Below are positions 45,120-57,200 of a DNA stretch of 64,000 nt, piece after piece (within the stretch, counting starts at the first letter, position 1; every line of letters begins with the position of its first letter). A program made the translations under genes and the position numbers. The notes under the pieces were generated by a model. It did not search any database. It saw only the letters and a list, made by a program, of their open reading frames with translations, and was not told the DNA's origin. Source of the stretch: Mastacembelus armatus (taxonomy: Eukaryota; Chordata; Actinopteri; Synbranchiformes; Mastacembelidae); NCBI RefSeq assembly GCF_900324485.2, contig NC_046638.1, positions 3,824,173-3,888,172 on the forward strand, given 5' to 3'.

Positions 45120-48100
45120 TTAGTCAAAGAAGTTGCTGCTTTGCCTCGCGCTGTCATGCAGGCCACTACTGCTTTCATACTCTGGATCCACCTGCTCTTC
45201 TTTGATAGCAGTCTTCTTAGCATCATCTGCAGAACAAAAATATCAAAATGTGTTGAGTTTTAATTCAAACATAAACATGGATGAAAGAATTATATGCTCT
45301 GCTTAGGTTTCTGAAACTCCCAAAAAGTAGGTATGTCTCTGCATCCAAAGGACCAGCGAAATAGCAAACCAACTTGTAAGGTCTCAGCTGTGCTGCATAG
45401 CTAAAGGCAATTGTGTTACCTTTAGCCAGCTGCAGGTCGAAGGAGTATTGTGTCTCTACCACGTCGCGGGTCGGTGCCAGGCCTTTCAGCTGGTCTCGCA
45501 GTTCCTTCAGCTTGATGTAGAAATGCACCTTATCCTGTGCACGTGGAAATTGCGCACAGCGGGGGCTTGACGAGGGCATCAAGTAGCACACCTAGATGAG
45601 AGGAAACATGCTATGAGGATTGTTGTTTGTATGGTTCAACCTACTTTATGAATCAACCAGTTATTCTTTCCACCTACAGTTTCAGTTTCTGGGATTTTGT
45701 ACGGTTGTAGACCAAACTCAAGATTCTTTGCCTTCACACCAAAGATTTCTTTGCAGAAGATTTCATAAATACCTGCCAATAATAGGAAAAAGGTCAACAT
45801 ACTGCTAGACTTACCCAAGGCTTTAGGAATGGACCATTTAAACGCTTCTTACAGAAATGCACAAAATGAAGTAGTAAGTATTTTCATTGTTCGCGTAATT
45901 GTACCTTTTCCATTGAAAGCTGCTATTAATGGTTTGTATTTCTGCAGCTTGTCAAGTAACAGTCGACCCCCTTCACGAATCTCCTTACTGGCACAGAAAA
46001 TATATAAAATCATCACAAAAATTCTTTACTATGCACCTGAGATTTCAGTCTGCTGTTGCACTTACTATGAATCTATTCTGCATAAAAAAAAAAACATTAA
46101 CAAAAGGACTGTTTTGTAAATGTAAATCTTATTTTGTTTTTATTCACCTAGAGAGGTCCTTGCTGCCAGGTGTGGTCCTCTCCACCATATTGGTGAAGCC
46201 AATGCTGTAATTCTCTGGCAGAATCTCGTCGTGCATGTAGTTGAGCTGCTGATCAGTTAGACCGGAAAGAAACAGACATTTCCCTGCAGAGAAAAGCAGA
46301 GTTATAGATGTGACTGGACATGTTGAGCAAAAGCGAGAGCTCAAAAACATTAAACCTAGTTTTTCACTTTGTTAAGGAATATTTCAGGTATTGTAGCTGC
46401 ACTAAATCTCCAAGACAGCATCAGCACACACAGCTGGACAACATGCAGTTTTGTCTACCAGCAAAACTGAGACCTGTAAAATATTTTAAAACAAAATGCT
46501 GTGCTGATACTGGATCTGCTCAGGTGAACATCTGTAGACATCTGTGGCTACTTTACCAGCATACCAATAAACAATTTAGAAAACAACAAGGAACCTCTTA
46601 AATGGTCTCAAAATTATATTTAAAAAATTCAACATGGTAGAACAGTGTCATGCACACAAGGCCATCAGCTTCTTACAGCAAATCACTGAAGCTACATAAT
46701 TTCTGTACAGAGTAACATGTACAAACCCAAGACACCATTTTTATGGCTGTACCAATACATCCGAGTTAAAGTTAAGGTTAAGTTGCATCATTAAACTATA
46801 CTGGTATCTCTGGAAGCTCAGGGATCTTGTCTTGCACTTAAAACTGAGTTTGAACATATTAAGCTGCATAAGACATGTTTGCACTGATGAACCAACTGTG
46901 GGTAGAACAGCAGGAGCAGGTAAAAGTGAATGCTGGCATGTTTTCCCTGTAGTCTGTGATGAAATTGAATTTCAACATACAGAAATGGTTTCCTGGGTTT
47001 GGGTAATGGTGTCCTTTGAAGGCTGACAATAGTCCTGGGTTAATTCCAATCTGAGGAGAAACATGGAGGGGTTACCACAGCAACAGGCCTCAACTCTACC
47101 GTTTATGTGAATGAAATCCCACAACAAAGACTGAGATTGATGTTTTCCTAATATAATACATCAATCCACTAAGTATTCACATAAAGAAATATATAGATTT
47201 TTTTTTAATAATTAACAAATCAGTAAATAACTCACAATCAAAATGTCAAGATTGTAGGTAATAACATCTGGCAGAGTTCTGGCCATAACCTCAGCCACTG
47301 ACATGCCGTTGAAGCGGTTAAGAGCCCTCCTGGCTTTCTTGGCAGCTTCTGCCTCATCCCCCTCCTCCTGCATCTTCGCCTCGTCTGCCTGCTGTTTAGG
47401 AGGCCGGCCTCTTTTTTTCTTCACCGGTGTCACAACTAGGACGCAGAGGAGGGTCACATTGAAAAATGAAAGACAAAAACACATGTTGGTGCATTCACAA
47501 TCAAATTCATAGACCGTGGAGAAAATAAAAGAGAATAATGACATAATAATGGGCCCAAAGAACACCTCCTTTATTGAACCAGTCGTTAAGACCATTTTAA
47601 TTGACATTTTTCCTCTTTTCCTGTTGTAAAAACACAAGCTCATGAATGTTATTAGCACAGGCCGTACACACATTAAGAAAAGTAATCATTAAGTCCATTT
47701 TAATTTGCAAGTGACTTAGTGTTCAAACTGTAGGATTAAGTTTCAAAACTATTATAAATGAGATATTTTGCCAAATTCCATCATGTCACTGCTTCTGAGG
47801 AAATGTGCATATTTATATTTGTGCATATACGGGTAAGTTTGGCTGCACAAAAACCACTGAGCCCTGGGGCTCCGGGGGACAATTACTATGATTAATATAC
47901 CTCATACCTTGAGGTGGACCAACAAGCTCAGACTGAGACTGTATTGTGTGTTGATGCTGAGTCTGATCCCAGACTGCAGGGTGATGAAGATGCTGCTGCT
48001 GTTCCCTGATGTTCTGCTGGTAAACTGGTTCCTGGTAGTAATTTGGGTCTGGTGGGTAGTTCTGGTAGAAAGGTTCCTGGTAGAGGGCTGGCTCCTCGTA

Positions 48101-48896
48101 AAGAGCTGACTCCTGGTGGACTGATAGTTCAGCAAAGATTGGGTCATCTCTGGGACCTTCTGTGTATTGGCCCATATTGTGATATGGCATCACATGCTGC
48201 ACATCAGGATGCTGCTGGCTGGACTGGTACCTAGAATCAAGCAGAGGAGGAAGAAGAATGTTTAAAAAAGGAATAAAGAAAAGGTGAACAAAAAAGAAAA
48301 TGAAACTGGACCTGGACAGTGTAAAGAATTTATTATAGGGCTGTATTAAGTCTATAGCAAGTGATGGAGTAATAACTGCTGCATAATGTGAACATGTTAC
48401 AATTTTATGTAATTCTGTCAAGAGCTGCAACTAAAATTATTATCATTACTGGTAATAATACTACTACTATTAATAATAAATTAACCCATTATCAAAGTAA
48501 TTACCAAATAAATATCTTTCTATAGTCTCACTCAATTGACTTGTAGTTGCTGTATTCATAATGCAATACCACACAGTATAATTAACTGTTAGATTTATCT
48601 TTACATATCTGAATTTTAATTCGGGTAATCCCAGGCTGTTGGTCCTACACTAACAGCCTTCCACCCCATTTAAAGGAGCATTTCACTGTATTTTGACAAA
48701 ATTATTGTCCTAAATATTTGTACTATCATTTGCTGCAAGTACATTGTAGCACAAAGAAGATGATAGACGCGCTACAGGAAGGTGGAGGGTTTAGCTGACA
48801 GTAAATCCACATTATGCATCTGTCTGGAAACTGCCACCTCTGTATCAGTGAAACAGTAGTATAATGTACAAGCAAAGGAACATACCTGTCATACAT
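45120..48896 (-). CDS. tdg: Thymine DNA glycosylase, copy 2
   Basis: Second TDG gene, in tandem with copy 1. Exons: 48896-48886, 48230-47908, 47435-47236, 47050-46981, 46283-46148, 45987-45905, 45772-45678, 45591-45420, 45226-45120; 1197 nt, 398 residues. The catalytic core matches human better than copy 1 does: [30 protein letters not shown]. Human Ala145, however, is Ser here ([10 protein letters not shown]). The N-terminal exon is rich in Tyr, Gln, Glu and Pro (YQEP-like repeats), then a classic AT-hook RGRPPK. It keeps the SUMO site [12 protein letters not shown] but ends soon after and lacks the GQWMTQSF motif of copy 1. The 11-nt first coding exon is inferred from its splice site and phase. 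Confidence 0.94.
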
Positions 48897-50241
48897 TATT
48901 TTCTTGAGCTTTAATGCGGAGACGTGAGGTTGGAAATCCTCCCAAAACAAAGACCATTTAAACGCTCAACATTTCCTTTGGCGAGAATAGAGTGAAGGAT
49001 TACCGCCACCTGCTGGTGTGGGGGTGCATGCATGCCCTAGATTCTGTTTAGCCACATTACATAAGTATATTGTCAAAAGCCATATTAAATAGTTACCGTA
49101 TAGAATATCGATTGGTTTATTTATTTATTAATTAAAAGATTATGTGCTTATAGAGCATACTACACAGATTACATGAGCTCGATCAAGCTACCGCTAGAGG
49201 GCGACAAATCTCGTATGTATGAAAACTCAACGAATTTACACAGTAGAAGAAGACTTCAGCCAAAGATGACTTATTTCGTAATAAAAACCTCACTCCACGC
49301 TAAAAAAAATTACCCCTTCAAATTACACACAAGTTCATCTGTGAATCCCCTTAGTATTCCTTAAAGTTATATTTTTATCTCTCTTGGTTTACATGCCCTA
49401 AACCTGTCCAAAACTGAAAGTTGATCTATGCAGCTACAGAGTTTTTTGATAAAAGCCTATATTATAACTAGCTCAATATATTGGAGTACAAAGCAAGTTT
49501 TTAAATAAAGTTTTATTTGTGATTTCAGGCAATTTAAATCCACCTCAACCAATAAATTCAGAAAGGCATAACCCTCAACAATAACAATAACAAGGCGACA
49601 GGAGGTTGAATCTGTTGAAACTTTGTGGTATTATCCACCAATAGAAACAGAGTGAGAGCTCTTTCTTTTAAAACGATCTTGGTGTTAAGCCATGTGACCT
49701 GCCTGTGTCCAATGAAAGACGCTTGGTTTTAAAATGGTGAGTTTCAGCTTCACGTTGGGATAGTTCATGTGAAATAAACAAGGTAAGGTTGTACTGGCGT
49801 CGCTGTAGGTCAGTTTATATCTGATCTCTCTCGCTATTCTGTGTTTTTCAAACTTGTATCTGTTGTATCAGGGCTAACAAACACCGGCAGCTAATTCTGC
49901 GTTAGCTTTATATGTCTGCATGTATAACGCGTTTACATGTATTTCATACTATTATAATATTGTTAAAGCTGATTTTTAATTATCTGATAATCCATACTTA
50001 TAGTACGGTATGTATAGTAACATTATTATGTGTGAAAAAGTATTCTTTACAATTATATCACGTGTGACCTTGAGTTTCATTTTGGGATTTTAGGATTCAG
50101 TGATACTAAATCTGAATCTACTAGTCTAGAAGGAAAGCTGATGATGATTATATGCTTATTACTGACATACAGTTTTGATTTGTTTAATCATCCTGTTATC
50201 TTTCTTTTGCAGGTCGAGTCAAATCCCATCTGTCTGTGAAA
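48897..50241. promoter_or_regulatory. Divergent tdg copy 2 / uqcc6 promoter region
   Basis: Divergent genes flank this interval. CCAAT boxes sit at 49638-49642 (within CCAATAGAAACAGAG) and 49709-49713, with CATGTGACCT at 49691-49700. A probable non-coding first exon of uqcc6 ends at about 49782 before a GTAAGG donor. The rest is AT-rich. Confidence 0.5.
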
Positions 50242-50798
50242 ATGCCAGCAGGTGTGTCTTGGTCTCGTTACCTGAGGATGCTAGGAGCCAGTGTACTGGC
50301 CATGTTTGCAGGGGCACAGGTTGTCCACCAGTACTACCTGCCTGATCTGGTAAGGGACAAAAGCAGCCTTTTTCCATAGTAGTGTCTACTGTCTTTTCTC
50401 TAGATGAAATCAAAAACAGATCAGGCTTTGGGTACTTTGAGATTATTATGATGCTAAGATCCAAGTATTGAGAAGTTTGGAAAATACAGTTACGTCACCG
50501 TATAGCAATAGTTATTATAGTATTTGTTGTTGAAGTAACTGAAGTATTCATAAGGTGATGAATTCATGATGCAGTTTAGTAACAAGCGAACTCAGGCAGT
50601 GTATGTAACACATCCACTGCATATTCAGTCAGTTTTTTCCAGGATATCCCATAATACCAGTGCTGACTATTCTTTCAGAGTATACCAGAGATCCCACCAA
50701 AGCCTGGAGAGCTTCAGACAGAACTGCAAGGCTACAAAGTCAGAGAAGAGGCTGTTGCTGCATTACAGCAGCTTAAAGCAGGAGAAAAGGTGAACTGA
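50242..50798 (+). CDS. uqcc6: Ubiquinol-cytochrome c reductase assembly factor 6 (brawnin)
   Basis: Vertebrate mitochondrial microprotein, formerly C12orf73, that supports assembly of respiratory complex III in the inner membrane. Two coding exons, 50242-50349 and 50679-50798, give 75 residues. The N-terminus MPAGVSWSRYLRMLGASVLA and the following MFAGAQVV form the single membrane segment, and PDLSIPEIPPKPGELQTEL is the signature that identifies the family. The exon carrying the ATG starts at about 50213, so translation starts soon after a 5' UTR intron. TDG and C12orf73 are also close together in human as I recall, which supports the call. Confidence 0.93.
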
Positions 50799-51896
50799 GA
50801 AAAGGTGGAATTGTACATCCTGTGTCTTATTGACATTTAATCAAGCAGACAGTGTCCAATTTTTGCCAACAGCTAGAGGCAGCAGTGTGCCTGGGACTAG
50901 AGTAATTTCTTGGACATCTGCAAATGGATTTTTCCTGTGTTCTGTGTTTTCTTCTCATGGAACAAACAAGTGGAAAAAATGCTACACTGCTGGTGTTTTG
51001 TTTCGTGGGATAAGAATCTCATGTGCAACAAAATCATTGTTTGTACAGCCTTTTGTGTCTGTCTTTTCTTAAAACATGTCTCCATTCTTCTCGAACATGT
51101 TTGGATTTTAAGAAGAGAAGATATATTTAAATAATTAAGAGAACACTTTATTAGCACATGTCATGTTGGTTTCAACCTATCAGACAAAATGTATTTTAAA
51201 TAAGAATTGTAAGAGTAGTTTGTTTGTGCTCTGTATGGAAATACTCTCAGCCTGAGTATTTGATGATTGCAAAATTAAACATCAACAATTGTGATTGTAG
51301 TAGTTAAATGTAATAAACTTACCTGCTTATGACTAGATTGCAGCGGTTTATAAACAGTTTATTAAATGCTCTAGTCTTTAATAAATGCATTTAAAGGGTT
51401 ACCATTAATTCTAAATGTTACTTTCAAACAATATGGCAAAACAATTTTTATCTTCAACTATGAAGATTTCTTTATTAGTATGTTGTCCTGCGAGAGTAAA
51501 AATAAAAGGTAATGTTAAGACATCACCTCTACAAGTCTGCAAAATCTACTGGGAAAAGCAAAATCGAAGGTTCACTAATTAGCATTGTTGTGGAGATAAT
51601 TTGATTAAGTGAAAATTTGTATCATTAACAGTAAAATTGTGACAGATTCTCCATCTTTCTGCCTTATATTATGGCATAAGTTAACCAACAGACAAAAACT
51701 CAAGATGTTGAGTTCACTGTCACAGAAAACAGTTTATAGTTTTATAGTCTGTCTTGGTCCTATGTCCGTTATGGACCTCACAAGGTGAAGGAAGTAAACA
51801 CAAGTGTGTGTGTGTGTTTGCGTGTCCGCGCGCGCCTCAGCTGTTGACGTTGGCGTATCATAGCAACAAGGTTAAACAAAAGAGAAGCGGAAAAAG
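50799..51896. other. uqcc6 3' UTR and efcab10 upstream region
   Basis: AT-rich; the first part is the probable 3' UTR of uqcc6. A GT-rich/CG-containing patch at about 51805-51835 precedes the efcab10 start. No further gene. Confidence 0.5.
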
Positions 51897-53322
51897 ATGG
51901 CGACGCAGAGAGAACAGGACGCTGCTGATTATCTCAAGAAACACAAAATTATCGAGCTCATGGACAACTTGACCAGCATGATCTTCTTTTACAGGCCTGG
52001 TTAGAGCTTATTTAATAGAGACATTATAAAATCTTTGCTGAAATCGGTAATAATAAAAAAGCTAATAAAAAGGTCCTAACAAGTTTTATTTGGGATTATC
52101 TTTAAAGTCCCAAATTAGCTGTTTAGCTACTAGCTACATCATTTAACTATCAGTGCTTGATTAACGTTACATATATAAATTGATGGAAATAATAGGCAAA
52201 ATGCTGGGCCACAGGTGCATGGGCCACAATACTGTTCTTATCCTGGGCAAAACAATGTAACCTGATAAGTGTAGCGTTATTTAAATAAAATATCAGTTGT
52301 GTGTTGTCTTGTTCATATTAGCTTGTATAGTTTTGATATTCTGAATTGTATTCTGAATTGTGGCGCTGAAAACTTTCCAAGAAGTGTTCAAAGTGCTCCG
52401 AAATAGCAAAGATTCACATACATGTCGTGATTTATTCTTTTATTCAGATAATCCTAGAGCATTTCTCATTGAACAGCTGGAACAGATCAAAATTTCTCAG
52501 CAGAATGCTGTGAAAGGGCCAAATCTGTTCAACAACTCCAACCTGGATGCAATCTTTGGGATAATGGACCCCTCTAATCGAAGATACATCACACTTGCCC
52601 AATACAAGCAAGGTGAGCATGGTACATGGGTACTTTTCTTTAGTGGACAAAGAGACTGAAACTACACACACTACACCAGGACCCCTGTCCTGCTTATTTT
52701 GCCCTACAACCGCTGATTATCTGGATCACTTGTGTTCAGTCAATCACAAGCTGGAGGATGCCATCTCAGGTGAGAATAGAGTGGGGAAAGACTAACTGAA
52801 TTGGCACCTTCCAGCTTCTGATTGGCTGAAAACACCTGATCCAGGTAATCAGCAGTGGAAGGGCAGGAATAGTTGGAAAACAAGAGGACAATGACCCTTA
52901 GTGCCCACCTCTGCTCTACACCATCATTTGTTTTATATTGGTGTGCATGGGGCACTAGGGAAAACAATATTGTATTTAAACGCTTAAATAGTTTCAAATT
53001 TAGTAGTCTATTTATTTATTCTGGATGCCTAATACATTTAATGTAATTTTCAGAATGACTCAATGACTCAGATTAAAACACTCATAGAGCCTTTTTTCCT
53101 ACAGCTCTGATCACACTAGGCATAAAAAACATTAATGAATGTCCTGAAGGTGCAAATGAAGACAGAATATCGCATGATACGTTCAAAACAGAAGCGTAAG
53201 TGTGTAATATTAACAGTATAAGAAAGACAATATTCATCGTCATTTAAACATTCGCCATATTAGTAAAGTCTTTTTGTGTCTCATTTTGTCATTTCAGGAT
53301 GCAAGGCCTGCAGACATGCTGA
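51897..53322 (+). CDS. efcab10: EF-hand calcium-binding domain protein 10
   Basis: Small protein with an RIIa/DPY30-like dimerisation helix pair followed by a degenerate EF-hand; family members are linked to cilia and flagella. Exons: 51897-51999, 52448-52612, 53105-53195, 53298-53322; 384 nt, 127 residues, which is the length I recall for the human protein. Residues about 9-50 (AADYLKKHKIIELMDNL and on) make the dimerisation domain. MDPSNRRYITLAQYKQAL is the EF-hand-like part, lacking some canonical Ca2+ ligands. Intron 2 contains a foldback element. Confidence 0.9.
52655..52925. repeat. Foldback (inverted-repeat) element in efcab10 intron 2
   Basis: The two halves are imperfect reverse complements: TCAGTCAATCACAAGCTGGA on the left, and a right half whose reverse complement reads TCAGCCAATCAGAAGCTGGA. 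Each arm is about 110-130 bp with a short centre near 52770-52790. Likely a non-autonomous DNA transposon, related to the arm at 44845-44975. Confidence 0.75.
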
Positions 53323-54234
53323 GCAACATATGAAGAACCACATGTTTGATTTTGTCTCTGATCTGGACTTTGTTACAGAGACTTGGCTTTATGTGAAGCT
53401 GAGCACATTTTATATGATTATTGCTATTAACTGCTTTTGTTCAAGGGGTACACCAGCCTTAATGCATGTGAAACCTGCATATTGTAGTGAATTTTTTTCC
53501 CTAAAATTAAAGGTTGCAAAGCTTCAAATTCATTGTTCTAAATCAACATCCTAATTCTGCAGTCAAATTCTGAGGGATGATTTTAGTTTTTCATACTTAC
53601 ATGATAAATAACTTTTTCCTAAGAAGACAACACATTGAACAACCCCTGGGATTATCTTTGAGGCTGACCATCTTGTAAAACAGTCCTTTTTAAACATATG
53701 ATCCTCTAGGCCAAAACACTCAGAAATCTAAAATACATACTCAAAATTACACAGAACACTCAGTACTCTTGTCACTGTAACATGTTCTCATGCAATAAGT
53801 TGTCTTTAGTAACAAATCAATGTAGTAATGTAGTGTGTTACTTAAATCTTTTACTTTCTTACTTCACATTGCTTGTTAGGTCTGAGCAGTAGTCCAAACT
53901 TTAAAAAGATTAAAAGGAAACACAGTAAATCATCAAATTTGAAAAGGTACAATCATTAAATATTTATATTTAATCACAGTAAAATCAGTAGTAGTGGTAG
54001 TATAAATAGTAGTACATGTAATGTGCATTTGTTTTTCAATATTTCATATATTTTTTCCTTGCGTTAGTTTGTTGAACACGCACCAGCAGAGGGCGTGGTG
54101 AGGAAGTGACATGGCCGCCTCCTTATACGGAGCTTCTTCTCCTTTCTCCGGTGACTTGTAGGTTACACTAGTTTGAGTTTCTCCAAGCAAAGTTTCGACT
54201 GTTTTTAACGGGACAACGCCCGGCGGAGCTCAGC
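53323..54234. promoter_or_regulatory. efcab10 3' flank and samm50 promoter
   Basis: AT-rich up to about 54050, then GC-richer sequence directly upstream of the samm50 start (about 54080-54234). That part is probably its TATA-less promoter and 5' UTR. Confidence 0.45.
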
Positions 54235-57200
54235 ATGGGCACCGTCCATGCCAGGGTAAGGAAGAGTCCGGTGAACGTGTTAGCTGGTAGTTTGACCTCT
54301 CTGTGTGCTCAGGCCCATTGCGTTACTGTGCAGGCAACACAAACCAGGCTCAGGCTCTGACTGAATGAATCTCCTTCTAAATGCTTTCAACGTCACTGCT
54401 GTGCTGTATGTTTCACACACACGTCAGTAAGATTAGAATGAGATGCGTATGGTTCCTCCATTGACTGGAGTCTGCACCCTGTGTTTACTGCACCCTGTGT
54501 TTACTGCACCCATTACAGTTGCTGCTGGACACTTGTACTCGAGTGCAAGTAGAAATACTCTTGTTACAATCAAGTTCATGTGTTCAGCAGTTTAGGTATG
54601 TAGCTACTAATAGCAGCAAAACATACCCAAACGTATCACGCAGAAGGTTTTATTTCAGAATAATCAATTTGATGCTAATATATTGTTATTCATTATTAAC
54701 ACATCAATATATCAGCACCAGTAATGCTGCAGCTGATAATGTGCAACTTCTTCTTTATGCTGTATATTGCCTGATTGTTCTGTAATCATAGTTTATTAGT
54801 TGTTTATTGTTGAATATAAGTTATATTTTGTTTTAGTCTGCAATACAACTAAAGCTGGAAAATAAAGTAGAGTAAAAATACAGTGTTTCTCTTAATAAAG
54901 GAGTGGAGTAAAAGTATAACATTAACCTTAAATCTTAGTACATGAGTAAATGTACTTTTGACTACTGCATTTTCCTTAGAAGGAAAAAGGCTGTGGCCAG
55001 GCTTTTAGAAATACAGAGGTCATTAAAGGTTTTAAGCAAGTCCAACAATATAACAATAATGATAGAAACCAAATCATTGCTCAGTTGATTGATGCAAAAA
55101 TAAAATTCTAAATACAGCAGTTGTGATAAATCACTTAATTCCTTCAGCAACCTTTGCAATTAAAGTAGTGACATGTCAAGCATTCTTTGATACTAAGTGA
55201 CTGTAAGCATGAAATAGGCACTAGGTTTCCCACATTTAATAATGTAGTTAAAATATGATACAGAATTGTGTGTCACCAACCACAGTGTATTTCCTGAGTT
55301 TAAAAAATGCACATTTTGTAGCATTAGATGCAGATTTCACTGTACAAATGCTGTTAGTAATTCTATGTATTTTTCTCATGTTTTGTGCTGCAGAGCCTGG
55401 ACCCTCTGCCCATGCAAGGGCCAGAGCTAGGATTTCAAGCAGATGACATTGAGGCTCCAGAGACTGAGCAGGAGTCAAAGCAAGAAATTCTTGAAAACAA
55501 GGATGTAAGACTTGTTTTGTTCTAGACACTAATTATAGAAATGAAGACTCTCAGCGAGAGCAGCCCTCTCTTCAAACTGTGATAGGTCTGAATGTTCTTA
55601 ATATTCCTTATGCTGTCTGTCTGATACCATCAGGTTGTTGTTCAACGGGTGCACGTAGATGGGCTTGGAAGAACCAAGGAGGACCTGTTGACTTATGAAA
55701 TCGCAGACGTTTTCCAGGCAAAGAACTTGATTGATGTACGTCCATGGGTAGACAGCTGAACTATCTAATGCTTGCTGGCTTTATGCTTGTGAATAGCATT
55801 TACTGGCATTTACTGAGATTCAATTTGTGTTGCAGGTGATGCGAAGGTCCCATGAAGCCCGACAGAAGCTGCTGCGTCTTGGGATTTTCCGAAAGGTTGA
55901 AGTTGTTATTGACACCTCACGAGGTACTGTCAGTCACTGCTGGTTTGGAAAAATAACAATTTATTGAACCACAAAAACGATTAATTTTTGTGTAGAGCGA
56001 TAAAAATGGCTTATTGATGATTGTCTGTTACTCACATGAGTTAAGTAATTGTTTAAATCTAATAATTCAAATCTTCCGTCTGTTTTTTCCTCTCAGGTGA
56101 GGATGCTCTACCTAACGGCCTTGACGTGACGTTTGAGGTCACGGAGCTGAGACGGATGACGGGCAGCTACAACACTATGGTTGGAAACAATGAAGGAAGC
56201 ATGGTGAGTGCTTCTTCTTCTTCAGTGGCAGTTGTGGCCTAATGTAACCCGAAAGATGTGGGTTTGAGTCTCAGGACCAGCAGGAATTGTCAGTGGGGCG
56301 GAGTGAATAGCCAGCTCTCTGTCCACCTTCAATACCACGAGTGAGGTGAGACCCTTGAGCAAGGCACCGGACCCCCAGTTGCTCCCCGGGCGCTGCAGCG
56401 CTGGCTGCCCACTGCTCTGGGTGTGTGTTCACGGTGTGTGTGTTCACTGCCGCGTGTGTGCACTTTGGGATGGGTTAAATTCCGAGTATGGGTCACCATA
56501 ACTGGCTACACAAGTCATTCATTATTCTAATATTTATATATATTTGTTTTATAAGTGTATGCCATTTCAGTAACAGTAAAACACCATGGTGCTCACATCT
56601 GTATTTGCCTCTAATGCAGAAATATTTTCTCTGTTGATTTAATTACAGGTTCTGGGCCTGAAGTTACCAAACACATTTGGTCGGGCTGAGAAACTGACCT
56701 TCCAGTTCTCCTATGGCACCAAAGAAACATCCTATGGCCTGTCCTTTTTCAAACCTCAACCAGGACACTTTGAACGAAAGTAAGATTTGAACCATTTTAC
56801 AAAATAAATGTGTCTGCTCTCGCTGTGGGAAGACTTTTACTTTTGATAGAAGATATGAATTTCATATTATTTCCCTCATTAGCTCAGTGGTGGAGGTTGG
56901 ACAGTAGGAACATAAGATGACTCTTGTGCTACTTGAGCTTTAGATTTGGGTCCATCATTTAGGTGGTAGAGTGGATGCCTGCGCAATCTATGCAGTAACT
57001 GTAGATGGATATACTTTGTAATCCCAAAGGAGTCCTAAGAGGATATTGACATTTCTTCTTTTCTGTTTTCACTTTCAGTATCTCGCTCAATATGTACAAA
57101 GTAACGGGTCAGTTTCCATGGAGCTCGCTGAGAGAGACGGATCGAGGCATCTCTGCAGAAATGAGCGTAAGTATTTTTCTCTGTGTGTCTCTTTTCAGTT

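Noticed and set aside
47888-48109. Open frame on the + strand across tdg copy 2 exon 2
   Set aside because: Antisense shadow of the long Tyr/Gln-rich coding exon.
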